This document shows, in pieces, positions 29,349 to 38,741 of a stretch of 64,000 nt of DNA; position 1 is the stretch's first letter; each line of letters begins with the position of its first letter. The notes beneath the pieces were generated by a model. It had not been told where the DNA came from and did no database searches. It saw only the letters and a program-made list of their open reading frames with translations. Both the position numbers and the translations under genes were made by a program. The DNA is from Metabacillus dongyingensis (lineage in GTDB: Bacteria > Bacillota > Bacilli > Bacillales > Bacillaceae). The stretch is from assembly GCF_019933155.2 (NCBI RefSeq), contig NZ_CP082944.1:4590001-4654000 (forward strand), read 5' to 3'.

Positions 29349-30269
29349 TTATTTAAAGCTTTTCGGATCTAATGCATCACGCAGTCCGTCACCCATGAAA
29401 TTAATCGAAAGAACTGACAGGATAATCATTAAACCAGGCGGAATCCAAAGCCAGGGCTGCGTGCCAAGCACGGTTAAGGACTGTGCCTCAGTCAGCATGT
29501 TTCCCCAACTGGCAGCTGGCGGCTGTACTCCCATGCCCAGAAAACTCAACGAGGTTTCAAGGATAATGGCAGAAGCAATTCCAAACGTTGCATTTACTAG
29601 AATAGGCGCAAGACAGTTTGGCAAAATATGCTGAAAAACAATTTTAGGAGCTGAATATCCAAGCGCAACACCGGATTTAATATAGTCCATCTCTTTTACT
29701 GACAGTACGCATCCCCTGACTAAGCGCGCCACTGACGGCCAGCCCAGGAGTCCAATAACTAGGATAATGTTAAAAAGGCTGGGACCTACCACACTGACAA
29801 GAACAAGAATGACCATTAAATAAGGAAAAGACATAAATATATCTGTTAAACGCATGATGATCATATCAACCCACTTGCCAAAATAACCAGCTAAGGCACC
29901 GAGGATTGTCCCAATCGTTATGTAAATGGCAACGGCTCCAATGCCAACTGACAGGGACACTCGTGATGCATAAATGAGGCGGCTTAATAAATCTCTCCCA
30001 ACCTGGTCAGTACCTAGAATGTGTGTTGAGGAAGGCGCTGAGGAAAACTCTCCTTTGATATCATAAGGACTGAGCGGAGCAAAAACAGGCGCAAACACTG
30101 CGATTATTGCCATAATCGTAAAAATAACGAGGCCCACAACCGCTAGCTTATGCTTGAAAAACCTCTTGGTAATTTCTTTGAAATTGCTTTCTTCTTTCCC
30201 TAAATCCTCTCTCAATTCTCGCGGCGGCAGATTAACCTCAACTTCAACCTTCGGGTTAGCAAAAGACAT
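29349..30269 (-). CDS. Peptide ABC transporter permease (DppC/OppC type)
   Basis: About 306 residues with an N-terminal cytosolic arm, then six helices and the EAA loop (ALGYSAPKIVFQHILPN) near residue 215. The start at 30269 (MSFANPKVEV) has AAAGGAG upstream; the open frame begins three codons earlier with GTG. Pairs with the DppB-type permease. Confidence 0.9.
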   Translation of the reverse strand: MSFANPKVEVEVNLPPRELREDLGKEESNFKEITKRFFKHKLAVVGLVIFTIMAIIAVFAPVFAPLSPYDIKGEFSSAPSSTHILGTDQVGRDLLSRLIYASRVSLSVGIGAVAIYITIGTILGALAGYFGKWVDMIIMRLTDIFMSFPYLMVILVLVSVVGPSLFNIILVIGLLGWPSVARLVRGCVLSVKEMDYIKSGVALGYSAPKIVFQHILPNCLAPILVNATFGIASAIILETSLSFLGMGVQPPAASWGNMLTEAQSLTVLGTQPWLWIPPGLMIILSVLSINFMGDGLRDALDPKSFK

Positions 30270-30291
30270 GGCACGCACTCCTTTCTGAAAG

Positions 30292-31242
30292 TTAGGTGTA
30301 CTTGATTCTCGGGTCTGCTACAGAATAAAGAACATCAGAGAGCAGGTTGGACAACAGCACACTAACTGCGGCCAGTAAATTTATTGCCATTAAGGTTGGG
30401 TAGTCCCTTGATCCAATGGCTTGAATGGTTAATTGGCCGAGTCCTGGCCATTGGAAAATCTGTTCGGTTACGACAGCGCCCCCAATTAGTAAGGGAATAT
30501 CCATACCTATAATGGTGATGATGGGGATAAGAGCATTTCTAAGTGCATGTTTATTTGTAACAACAAATTCCTTCAATCCTTTAGCTCTGGCCGTCCGAAG
30601 GTAATCCTGCCCTAACACCTCAAGCATGCTTGACCTCACATAACGGACCATACTTCCTGCAATCCCAGTCCCAAGTACAAAGGCAGGCAAAATGAGGTGA
30701 AGAAATGTATCAAAAAACCCGCTCGATCCGCCTAGAGTGTTCATCCCTCCTGTTGGCAGCACTTGCAATATCAAGGAGAAAATATAGATGGCACCGAGTC
30801 CAAGGAAAAAACTCGGAATCGATACACCAAGAAATGAGAAAGTTGTAGTGAGATAATCTGTCCATGAATACTGTTTTACCGCACTAATAATGCCGATTGG
30901 AATCGCAATTAAGTAAGCTATAATCAAAGCCGTCCCCATAAGCAGAAGAGTTGGAAAAACCCTTTCAGATATCATATTGATTACAGGTTCATATGTCGTA
31001 AATGAATTTCCAAAGTCACCCTTCAAGATGTTGACGAGCCAGTGCCAGTATTGAACATAGATAGGGTCATTTAATCCAAGAGCCTCTTTCTTAATGGCAA
31101 TATCCTGTTCTGTTGCATCAGGGTTAATATACATTTCTACAGGATCGCCTGGTGCCAGATTCACAATGAAAAAATTGAATACTGTCACACCAAATAAGAC
31201 AGGTATGGCAATAAGAATTCTGCGCACTATATACTGGAACAC
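30292..31242 (-). CDS. Peptide ABC transporter permease (DppB/OppB type)
   Basis: A 316-residue permease starting at GTG (AGGAGGAGATCAGA before it). It has the typical N-terminus FQYIVRRILIAIPVLFGVTV, six helices and the EAA region YLRTARAKGLKEFVVTNKHALRN in two parts near residue 210. Forms the channel with the DppC-type partner. Confidence 0.9.
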   Translation of the reverse strand: MFQYIVRRILIAIPVLFGVTVFNFFIVNLAPGDPVEMYINPDATEQDIAIKKEALGLNDPIYVQYWHWLVNILKGDFGNSFTTYEPVINMISERVFPTLLLMGTALIIAYLIAIPIGIISAVKQYSWTDYLTTTFSFLGVSIPSFFLGLGAIYIFSLILQVLPTGGMNTLGGSSGFFDTFLHLILPAFVLGTGIAGSMVRYVRSSMLEVLGQDYLRTARAKGLKEFVVTNKHALRNALIPIITIIGMDIPLLIGGAVVTEQIFQWPGLGQLTIQAIGSRDYPTLMAINLLAAVSVLLSNLLSDVLYSVADPRIKYT

Positions 31243-31272
31243 TCTGATCTCCTCCTTTATCTATGACTGTTC

Positions 31273-32289
31273 TTAGTTCAGCGGAAAATGACATGCGATT
31301 GATTGGCTGCCTCCTAATAGCTCTGGCGTTTGCTGCCTGCAAATATCCTTCGCTATCGGGCATCTTGTATGAAAGCTGCATCCTTTCGGCGGATTTGCCG
31401 GGCTCGGGACATCACCCGCCAATACAATTCTTTCCCGATTCCTGAAATGCGGATTTGGTATGGGATATGCATTTAATAAGGCTTGTGTATACGGGTGCTT
31501 CGGATTCTTAAAAATATCCTCCGTTTTGCCAATTTCGACAATTTTCCCAAGATACATAACCGCGATGCGATCGCTTATGTATTTAACAGCGCCTAAACCA
31601 TGAGCAATAAACAAATAGGTTAAGCGGAATTTTTTCTGCAAATCCTTTAACAGATTCAAAATTTGAGCTTGGATCGATACATCAAGTGCCGACACTGGCT
31701 CATCGCAAACGATCAGCTTTGGTTCAAGAATTAATGCACGGGCTATGCCGATTCTTTGTCTCTGACCACCTGAAAATTCATGGGGGTAGCGGTTTTTATG
31801 AGATTTTGTGAGACCGACAATTTCGAGCATATCATCAACTTTTTTGACTGCCTCCTCCTTGCTAGCAAGCTTATGAGCAAGCAGCGCCTCAGCAAGAAGA
31901 TCTCCAATCCTCTTTCTGGGATTCAGTGAAGAATACGGGTCTTGAAAAATAATCTGCAGATCGAGGCGGGCTTTTCGCAAATCGGCGCCATTTAAGGATG
32001 ATAAATCCCTTCCGTTGAAAATGATTTGACCGCCAGTCGGCTCATCCAATTTTACAATTGATCTGCCTGTTGTAGACTTTCCGCAACCCGATTCCCCTAC
32101 TAGTGCAAGTGTTTCTCCAGGGTAAATTTCAAAATTCAAGCCATCGACCGCTTTGACATGGCCAACAGTTCTGGAAATAATCCCTTTCTTGATTGGATAA
32201 TATTTTTCCAGCTGTTTGATTTCAATTAGCGGCTTGTCCATGTTCGGTTCGGGAATGAATCTTTCTTTTTCAGCAATTGGAATACTCAT
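31273..32289 (-). CDS. Peptide ABC transporter ATP-binding protein (DppF/OppF type)
   Basis: A 338-residue ATPase: Walker A GESGCGKSTTGRS, Q-loop FQDPYSSLNPR, signature FSGGQRQRIGIARAL, Walker B LIVCDEPVSALDVS, and the C-terminal oligopeptide-type Cys cluster CSFHTRCPIAKDIC that can bind an iron-sulfur cluster in this family. It overlaps the DppD-type gene by four bases. Confidence 0.92.
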   Translation of the reverse strand: MSIPIAEKERFIPEPNMDKPLIEIKQLEKYYPIKKGIISRTVGHVKAVDGLNFEIYPGETLALVGESGCGKSTTGRSIVKLDEPTGGQIIFNGRDLSSLNGADLRKARLDLQIIFQDPYSSLNPRKRIGDLLAEALLAHKLASKEEAVKKVDDMLEIVGLTKSHKNRYPHEFSGGQRQRIGIARALILEPKLIVCDEPVSALDVSIQAQILNLLKDLQKKFRLTYLFIAHGLGAVKYISDRIAVMYLGKIVEIGKTEDIFKNPKHPYTQALLNAYPIPNPHFRNRERIVLAGDVPSPANPPKGCSFHTRCPIAKDICRQQTPELLGGSQSIACHFPLN

Positions 32290-33305
32290 ACTTGTACCTC
32301 CATGTCAGAAGCTGCTTCGCTGCTCCTTTGCCCTTCATATAACCAGCACCTAACTTTATGAGGATTGTTTTCATCTAAAGAATCCAGAGCTGGGTTTTCG
32401 GATAAACATTTATCACGTGCATATGGACATCTGGCATAATAGCGGCAGCCCTTCGGCATATTCTGCAGCGTTGGGACAGCACCGGGAATGGAATAAAGCC
32501 GCTCATGCTTGTCCGACTCCAAATGCGGAATAGACTGCATCAGCCCTTTCGTATAGGGATGCTTTGGGTCATCGAATAAGGTAAACACATCCGCTTCCTC
32601 CACAACTTGCCCTGCATACATGACAAGCACCTTATCGGCCATTTCCGCTATAACTCCCAGATCATGGGTAATCAATATAATCGCTGTTTTAGATTCTTCA
32701 CGTAAGTCCTTCATCAGCTGAAGTATTTGCGCTTGAATCGTGACATCCAAGGCTGTCGTCGGTTCATCCGCTATTAATAAACTTGGATTGCATGACAATG
32801 CCATCGCAATCATGACTCTTTGTCTCATGCCTCCAGATAGTGCGTGAGGGTATTGATCCATTATTTCTTCTGCTCTTGGGATTTTTACTTTCTCAAGCAT
32901 TTGGACACCATACTTTTTGGCTGCTTTTGCATTCATGTTCGTATGAAGCCTGATCGATTCAACGAGCTGATTTCCAATCGTGAAAACCGGATTGAGTGAC
33001 GACATCGGCTCCTGAAAGATCATGGAAATTTCATTCCCGCGGTACTTCCTCATTTCCGCTTCCGATAATTTGGATAAATCCGTTTTGTTTAACATGATTG
33101 AACCTTCTTTAAGGTATCCGTGCTTCCCCAGCAAACGCATGATGGATAAAGAGGTGACACTTTTCCCGCAGCCTGATTCTCCTACAATTCCGAGGGTTTC
33201 CCCCTTCTCAAGTTCAAAGGAAACCTCCTCTACAGAAACGACTTCCCCTTTATCTGTTGAAAAAGCCGTCTTTAATTTATCAACCTTAAAAAAAGGATCT
33301 GACAC
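32286..33305 (-). CDS. Peptide ABC transporter ATP-binding protein (DppD/OppD type)
   Basis: A 339-residue ATPase starting at GTG after AGGGGGG. Walker A GESGCGKSVTSLS, Q-loop FQEPMSSLNPV, signature LSGGMRQRVMIAMAL, Walker B LLIADEPTTALDVT, C-terminal CRYYARCPYARDKC. Works as a heterodimer with the next gene product. Confidence 0.92.
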   Translation of the reverse strand: MSDPFFKVDKLKTAFSTDKGEVVSVEEVSFELEKGETLGIVGESGCGKSVTSLSIMRLLGKHGYLKEGSIMLNKTDLSKLSEAEMRKYRGNEISMIFQEPMSSLNPVFTIGNQLVESIRLHTNMNAKAAKKYGVQMLEKVKIPRAEEIMDQYPHALSGGMRQRVMIAMALSCNPSLLIADEPTTALDVTIQAQILQLMKDLREESKTAIILITHDLGVIAEMADKVLVMYAGQVVEEADVFTLFDDPKHPYTKGLMQSIPHLESDKHERLYSIPGAVPTLQNMPKGCRYYARCPYARDKCLSENPALDSLDENNPHKVRCWLYEGQRSSEAASDMEVQV

Positions 33306-33337
33306 CTTTTACACCCCCCTATAAAGTCGTGCTGATA

Positions 33338-34549
33338 TTAAACAATTTCAATCGCCTTCTCTTCCGGAATTACAGCAGCATAATGATAGACGAGTCCCAG
33401 CAATGATTTTGCGGCATACACCATTGCACGTTCATCAAAATCAAATTTAGGATGATGATGGGGATAAGCTGCTCCTGTTTCTTCGTTTCTGGCGCCCGTA
33501 TGGTAGAACATTCCTGGTTTATTTAACAAATAATAGGCAAAATCCTCACCACCCATAATTGGCGGAGTTTCCATCAGCATCCCTTTATCTAATGAAGAAG
33601 AGATAACCTCTTTAAATACTTCAACTTCCTCATTATGGTTGTATACTGAAGGATAGCCGTTTTGATAAGAGACTTCACAGTCAGCATGGAAGGCAAGACA
33701 AACTCCCTTTACAATATTCTTTAATTCCTCTTCAACATATGTCCTTACTTCCTCGTCGAACGTTCGAACGGTTCCAGTAATGACCGCTGAATCAGCAATA
33801 ACATTGTTTGCATTTCCAGCGTGGAAGGAACCTACTGATAAGACAGCCGATTTTTGGGGATCTACTCCTCTGCTGACAACATGCTGAAGCTGATTTACTA
33901 CTTGGGCGCCAATCGCAATTGAATCAACTGTTTCATGAGGGGATGAGCCATGACCGCCTTTTCCAATGATTTTTATTTCAAACGAATCCGCCGAGGCCAT
34001 TGAATAGCCTCTGCGATAGGCAAATGTCCCAAGCGGTCCTCTTGACGATAAATGCGTTCCGTATACAACATCGACATCTTCTAAACAGCCATCCTCTATC
34101 ATTGCAATGGCACCGCCAGGGTAAAGTTCTTCTGCGTGCTGATGAATAAGTACTACATTCCCTGCAAGAAGATGCTTATTTTCACTTAATATTTTTGCGA
34201 CAGCCAATAGTGTTGCTGTATGACCGTCGTGTCCGCAGGCATGCATCACACCAGGAACAGTCGATTTATATTCGACTTCTTTTTCATCCTGAATGGGCAG
34301 AGCATCAAAATCAGCTCTTAGTGCAATCGTTTTTCCAGGTTTCCCGCCATAAATTTTCCCGACTACTCCCCTTCCGCCTACGCCAGTGCGAACTTCAATT
34401 CCATAGTCTTTGAGAATACCCGCTATCATATTCGGTGTTTCAACTTCTTGGAAGGAAAGCTCAGGATTGCGGTGAAGATGCCGCCTCCATTCCACCATTT
34501 GACTAAACATTTCCTCTGCTTGATCATGCCATGCTTTTAACACGCTCAT
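33338..34549 (-). CDS. M20D amidohydrolase (N-acyl-amino-acid / IAA-amino-acid hydrolase type)
   Basis: About 403 residues; metal-site motifs MHACGHDGHTATLL (near 95) and HQHAEELYPGGA, lid GHGSSPHETVDSI, and MGGEDFAYYL near 345 with the late histidine. First gene of the eight-gene peptide operon. The start is ambiguous: ATG 34549, GTG 34543 (GGAGG seven bases upstream, best spacing) or GTG 34564. Substrate unknown; the family cleaves N-acyl amino acids. Confidence 0.85.
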   Translation of the reverse strand: MSVLKAWHDQAEEMFSQMVEWRRHLHRNPELSFQEVETPNMIAGILKDYGIEVRTGVGGRGVVGKIYGGKPGKTIALRADFDALPIQDEKEVEYKSTVPGVMHACGHDGHTATLLAVAKILSENKHLLAGNVVLIHQHAEELYPGGAIAMIEDGCLEDVDVVYGTHLSSRGPLGTFAYRRGYSMASADSFEIKIIGKGGHGSSPHETVDSIAIGAQVVNQLQHVVSRGVDPQKSAVLSVGSFHAGNANNVIADSAVITGTVRTFDEEVRTYVEEELKNIVKGVCLAFHADCEVSYQNGYPSVYNHNEEVEVFKEVISSSLDKGMLMETPPIMGGEDFAYYLLNKPGMFYHTGARNEETGAAYPHHHPKFDFDERAMVYAAKSLLGLVYHYAAVIPEEKAIEIV

Positions 34550-34593
34550 TCCTCCATTCCTCACAATAAAGATTGAATAATCTTAATTTAAAT

Positions 34594-34608
34594 ATTATTC
34601 AGATAATT
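34594..34608 (-). promoter_or_regulatory. CodY-like box upstream of the peptide operon
   Basis: ATTATTCAGATAATT matches the 15-base CodY consensus AATTTTCWGAAAATT at 12 of 15 positions. It lies about 45 bases before the first amidohydrolase start and overlaps a 26-base near-palindrome at 34575-34600 (GAATAAT arms). CodY control is inference but fits peptide uptake genes. Confidence 0.5.
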
Positions 34609-34904
34609 AAAACCATACTTGTCCTTCAGCACCGATATTTTTGATAATGGTTATACAGCTCCTATCATTTATATTTTTCAATAACTTATCATATATAAAT
34701 AGATGTTGAAATAATCATGTTACTTTATATGACAAATAATATTAATATAAGTATTAATTTTCATCCATCCTTATAGAGATGTGAAAATGGAAGATTATAT
34801 AACAAACTATTGAGTGTCTGCACCGTTACACTCCTAATGTACAAAATACATAAGGAACAACATTTCACAATCAAACCATTCCTTATGGTGGTTTCCTTCT
34901 CTTA
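34609..34904. other. AT-rich intergenic region
   Basis: About 300 bases, very AT-rich, between the peptide operon and the siderophore operon end. It must carry the operon promoter (a TATAAT is present near 34795 on the minus strand, without a clear -35). No gene seen. Confidence 0.5.
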
Positions 34905-34946
34905 CATAAAAAACAAGACCGCAGAATGAATACATTTCTGCGGTCT
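34905..34946 (-). terminator. Terminator of yclNOPQ
   Basis: Eleven-base stem AGACCGCAGAA / TTCTGCGGTCT with TTGTTTTTTAT on the minus strand. Confidence 0.9.
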
Positions 34947-34959
34947 CACCAATTAATCC

Positions 34960-35907
34960 CTATTCAATTGAACCCGATACTTCCTCCGTCATCCCGGCAA
35001 CAGATTCAAGACCACCGCCTGATAGGTACCAATAGTCAGGATCTAAATAAATAATCTTTCCATTTTTATAGGCTTTCGTATTTTTAACCAAATCATTTTC
35101 CACTACCTGCTTCGCAGAGGACTCTCCGCCGGCAACTGCTCCTCTATCAATAACAAATAGGTAATCAGGGTCTTTTTCTGCAATATATTCAAATGAAATG
35201 CTTTGTCCATGTGTAGAGACCTCGATTTTTTCGTCAGCTGCTGCGAAGCCGAATTCGTCATGGATAATGCCGAAGCGTGATCCTGCTCCGTAAGCACTTA
35301 CCTTGCCGTCATTTGCAAGGACGATTAATGCTTTTTCACCGCCTGCTGATGCTTTCTCATTAAGCTCTTTGATAGACTCTTCTACTTTAGCAAACTCTTT
35401 TTCTGCTTCTTCTTCCTTGCCGAAGATCTCGCCTAATGTTGTTACATTTTCTTTAAATGATTCCATGTACTTCGTTGTATCCACGCCCATGAAAATGGTC
35501 GGGGCAATCTTGCTCATCTCTTCATAGGAATCCTGCTGTCTGCCTGAAATGATGATGAGATCTGGTTCCATTTCATTGATTTTCTCAAAGTCCGGCTCTT
35601 TTAAGCCGCCGACATTTTCGTATTTTGCATCTTCATATTTTGAAAGATAAGAAGGAATGTTTTCCTGAGGCACTCCCGCTGCTTCAATGCCTAATTTATC
35701 TAATGAATCCAATGTTCCGAAGTCAAAAACAACGACTTTTTTTGGATTTTCAGGTACTTTTGTTTCCCCTAATTGATGCTTCACTGTTATTTCTTCTTTC
35801 TCTTTCTCACCGCTGGCAGAAGTTTTTTCTGCCTCTTTTGTTCCGCACGCTGCTGCAAAAACAGCCAGTACTACCGTTAAAAGGACTACTAATAAATTCT
35901 TCTTCAT
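34960..35907 (-). CDS. yclQ: Siderophore-binding lipoprotein, YclQ type
   Basis: Solute-binding protein (about 315 residues) for ferric siderophore, anchored by a lipobox AAAC near residue 21. It has the FepB/BtuF-type domain: PKKVVVFDFGTLDSLDKLG, EPDLIIISGRQ, and a late YLDPDYWYLSGGG. The frame opens at 35943, but MKKNLLVVLL at 35907 is preceded by AGAGGTG and begins a signal peptide. In B. subtilis the orthologous system imports ferric petrobactin and related catecholates. Confidence 0.9.
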   Translation of the reverse strand: MKKNLLVVLLTVVLAVFAAACGTKEAEKTSASGEKEKEEITVKHQLGETKVPENPKKVVVFDFGTLDSLDKLGIEAAGVPQENIPSYLSKYEDAKYENVGGLKEPDFEKINEMEPDLIIISGRQQDSYEEMSKIAPTIFMGVDTTKYMESFKENVTTLGEIFGKEEEAEKEFAKVEESIKELNEKASAGGEKALIVLANDGKVSAYGAGSRFGIIHDEFGFAAADEKIEVSTHGQSISFEYIAEKDPDYLFVIDRGAVAGGESSAKQVVENDLVKNTKAYKNGKIIYLDPDYWYLSGGGLESVAGMTEEVSGSIE

Positions 35908-35929
35908 TCTCTTCACCTCTATTATTTTT

Positions 35930-36685
35930 TTAAAAATAAACACAAATGCGATTGCCGTTTATCGTTTGAATATCAATATCCATCTCATAAATTTCTTTTA
36001 AAACAGGGGATGTAATGATTTCTTCAACAGGACCTTCCTTCACAATTTTCCCGTCTTTTAATGCGACAATAAAATCCGAATAGCAGGAAGCAAAGTTGAT
36101 ATCATGAATCACTATCACGACTGTTTTTCCAAGCTCATCCACAAGCCTTCTCAGCACTTTCATAATCTGCACGGAATGCTTCATGTCGAGGTTGTTCAGT
36201 GGCTCATCAAGAAGGACATACTCTGTATTCTGGGCGATGACCATGGCAATAAATGCGCGCTGCTGCTGGCCTCCGCTCAGCTGATCTAAGTATTTATCCT
36301 GCATGTCCTGAAGCTCCATATACTGAATGGCCTCATCAACGTGCTTCATATCTTCCTTTGAGAGATTACCTTGAGAATACGGAAACCGTCCAAAGCTGAC
36401 CAGGTCTCTGATCGTTAAACGGATATTCAAATGATTGGACTGCTTCAGGATTGAGATTTTTTTCGCAAGATCATTGCTTTTCCATTCTTCAATGTCAGTG
36501 CCGTCAATAAATACCTGTCCCGTATCCTTTTTAATCAAACGGCTGACCATCGACAGCAGCGTGCTTTTTCCCGCTCCGTTCGGTCCGATAAAAGAGGTGA
36601 TTTTCCCTTTTTCGACCCGGATTGATACATCTTCCACTACATTCTTATTTCCATACCGTTTTGAAACCTTGCTGACTTCTACCAT
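35930..36685 (-). CDS. yclP: Siderophore ABC transporter ATP-binding protein, YclP type
   Basis: A 251-residue FecE-type ATPase: Walker A GPNGAGKSTLLSM (near 36), Q-loop KQSNHLN, signature LSGGQQQRAFIAMVIAQ, Walker B YVLLDEPLNNLD, H-loop VIHDINFA. Overlaps yclO by seven bases. Confidence 0.92.
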   Translation of the reverse strand: MVEVSKVSKRYGNKNVVEDVSIRVEKGKITSFIGPNGAGKSTLLSMVSRLIKKDTGQVFIDGTDIEEWKSNDLAKKISILKQSNHLNIRLTIRDLVSFGRFPYSQGNLSKEDMKHVDEAIQYMELQDMQDKYLDQLSGGQQQRAFIAMVIAQNTEYVLLDEPLNNLDMKHSVQIMKVLRRLVDELGKTVVIVIHDINFASCYSDFIVALKDGKIVKEGPVEEIITSPVLKEIYEMDIDIQTINGNRICVYF

Positions 36686-37629
36686 GATTTATTCTCCCTG
36701 AGCAGCAGATAAATAAAGTACACGCCGCCTATGAAATTGATGATCACGCTTAATGTTGTTGAAAAGGTGAAGACTTTCTCAACGATAAATTGACCGCCGA
36801 GCAAAGCAATAATGCTGATTAAAATCGACCCTGCAATCAAGTACTTATGCTGATGTGTTTTTAAAAACTCATGTGCCACATTTGCAACAAGCAGGCCAAG
36901 GAATGTAATCGGGCCAACGAGAGCCGTTGCGATAGAGACTAAAATGGCAATAATAATCAGCAGTCTTCTGACCACTCCATCATAGTCGATGCCGAGATTT
37001 ACAGCGTGCTCCCTTCCGAGCGAGAGCACATCGAGGAAATGACTGAATTTCATAAAATAAACCGCAATCGCAGCTGTTATAAGAATCGCAGCAAGGAGAA
37101 GATCTGTGTTCACATTGTTAAAGCTTGCAAACATCCTGTCCTGCACGATCTGGAACTCATTCGGATCTATCAGCACCTGCAAAAACGAGGACATGCTTCC
37201 AAATAACGTTCCAAACACAATCCCGACTAACAGGAGAAAATAAATGTTTCTCCCTTCTCTTTTAAAAAGAAGCTGAAAGAGCAGGAGGGCAAATAGCACC
37301 ATTAACCCGACAGATAAAAGAAAGTTTACATTCTTATTAGCCATCGTCAGTGATTGAGAACCAAAAACAAAGATGATGAACGTCTGAATAAAAAGATAGA
37401 GTGAATCTAATCCAATGATGCTCGGAGTTAAGATTCGGTTATTTGTAATCGTTTGAAAAATCATCGTAGAAAACGCGATGCAGCTTCCTGTCAAAACAAT
37501 GGCCAAAATCTTGACTCCCCGTTTTGGAAGAACATAGTCCGGGTTCCGTCCAACATCATAGAATAGGAAAATTGCAGCGAATAATACGGCGATGACTCCA
37601 AGGATGATAAGCTTCGTTTTATTATTCAT
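36679..37629 (-). CDS. yclO: Siderophore ABC transporter permease, YclO type
   Basis: A 316-residue FecCD-family permease with about eight to nine helices. Family blocks include GLDSLYLFIQT, DVLSLGREHAVNLGI and GPITFLGLLVANVAHEFL. Overlaps yclN by eight bases; pairs with YclN in the membrane. Confidence 0.92.
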   Translation of the reverse strand: MNNKTKLIILGVIAVLFAAIFLFYDVGRNPDYVLPKRGVKILAIVLTGSCIAFSTMIFQTITNNRILTPSIIGLDSLYLFIQTFIIFVFGSQSLTMANKNVNFLLSVGLMVLFALLLFQLLFKREGRNIYFLLLVGIVFGTLFGSMSSFLQVLIDPNEFQIVQDRMFASFNNVNTDLLLAAILITAAIAVYFMKFSHFLDVLSLGREHAVNLGIDYDGVVRRLLIIIAILVSIATALVGPITFLGLLVANVAHEFLKTHQHKYLIAGSILISIIALLGGQFIVEKVFTFSTTLSVIINFIGGVYFIYLLLRENKSW

Positions 37630-38572
37630 ATGCCTTTCTCCTAAACAGTAAATAAATGAAAATGATGCTTCCGATCACACCGACAGTCAAACCAATCGAT
37701 ATTTCATACGGATAAATGATGATACGCCCTAAAATATCACAGAACAGGATAAATACTGCACCAAGCAAAGCTGTATGCGGCAGGCTTTTCTTCAGATTGT
37801 CCCCTAAATAAATGCTGACGATGTTCGGAATGATTAATCCGAGGAAAGGAATGACGCCTGCGGTCAAAATAACGACCGTTGTCACAAGAGCTACAATCAC
37901 AAGACCTATATTGACAACCTGCTTATAATTCAGTCCCAGATTGGCTGAAAACTCTTCTCCCATTCCCGCTACCGTAAATCGATTCGCAAAGAAATACGCA
38001 ACAATAACAAGAGGAATGCTTATGTAGATCAGCTCATACTGCCCTTTTACAATCATAGAAAAATCGCCCTGAAGCCAAGATGACATGTTTTGAATCAAAT
38101 CATTTTTGTAGGCGAAAAAGGTTGTAATGGAACCAATGATGTTGCCGAACATTAAACCTACAAGCGGAATGAAGATCGTATCTTTAAATCTGATTCTCTC
38201 TAAAATCTTCATAAAAATGAACGTACCGGCTAGTGCAAAAACGAAGGCAACACCCATCTTTTCAAGCGGACTTGCCGAAGTGAATATCATCAGCGAAACT
38301 AAAATGCCCAATCTAGCAGAGTCCATAGTACCTGCTGTGGTCGGAGAGACAAATTTGTTCCTCGTTAACTGCTGCATGATTAAGCCGCAGATGCTCATAC
38401 TAACACCGGCAATCAAAATGCTGATGAGCCGCGGCAGTCTGCTTATCAGGAGGATTTGCACCTGATCATCCTGCAGATTCAGAAGATCTAGAGGGGTAAT
38501 GTCCTTGACCCCGATGAAAATGGAGGAAATTGATAAAATTATTAGCGCTAAAAACAAATATCTCTTTTTCAT
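37622..38572 (-). CDS. yclN: Siderophore ABC transporter permease, YclN type
   Basis: A 316-residue FecCD permease: MQQLTRNKFVSPTTAGTMDS, WLQGDFSMI, GEEFSANLGLNYK and GVIPFLGLIIPNIVSIYLG are typical. First gene of yclNOPQ, with the Fur box 130 bases upstream. Confidence 0.92.
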   Translation of the reverse strand: MKKRYLFLALIILSISSIFIGVKDITPLDLLNLQDDQVQILLISRLPRLISILIAGVSMSICGLIMQQLTRNKFVSPTTAGTMDSARLGILVSLMIFTSASPLEKMGVAFVFALAGTFIFMKILERIRFKDTIFIPLVGLMFGNIIGSITTFFAYKNDLIQNMSSWLQGDFSMIVKGQYELIYISIPLVIVAYFFANRFTVAGMGEEFSANLGLNYKQVVNIGLVIVALVTTVVILTAGVIPFLGLIIPNIVSIYLGDNLKKSLPHTALLGAVFILFCDILGRIIIYPYEISIGLTVGVIGSIIFIYLLFRRKAYE

Positions 38573-38640
38573 AATGTTTCCTTACATCCCTTTATTTTTG
38601 AAGCTCTATGTTGGGTAATCACCTCATTCGCTCTGGTAAA

Positions 38641-38659
38641 GATAATCATTCTCATATAA
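38641..38659 (-). promoter_or_regulatory. Second, weaker Fur-like box
   Basis: GATAATCATTCTCATATAA resembles the Fur consensus GATAATGATAATCATTATC over its left half. It lies about 70 bases before yclN, downstream of the main box. Confidence 0.4.
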
Positions 38660-38662
38660 CCC

Positions 38663-38688
38663 TAAAAAAAAGAAGCTTTCGCTTTTTT
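38663..38688 (-). other. Hairpin with T-tract in the yclN leader
   Basis: AAAAAAGC-GAAA-GCTTCTTTTTTTT on the minus strand: a GAAA-loop stem followed by eight T. It lies between the Fur-controlled promoter and yclN, and also downstream of marR, so it could end the marR transcript or attenuate the siderophore operon. The stem is weak. Confidence 0.4.
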
Positions 38689-38702
38689 ATTATCCACTTT
38701 AA

Positions 38703-38732
38703 ATGATAATGATTTTCATTATCATTTGTCAA
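38703..38732 (-). promoter_or_regulatory. Promoter of yclNOPQ with overlapping perfect Fur box
   Basis: The minus strand reads TTGACA (38727-38732), 18 bases, TATCAT (38703-38708). The spacer and -10 are covered by GATAATGATTTTCATTATC at 38705-38723, a 19-base perfect inverted repeat matching the Fur box. Implies repression in iron-replete cells. Confidence 0.88.
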
Positions 38733-38741
38733 TATAAATTT

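Noticed and set aside
36679..38572. Overlapping stop/start codons as sequencing errors in yclN-yclO-yclP
   Set aside because: Overlaps of 7-8 bases with intact products are normal translational coupling.
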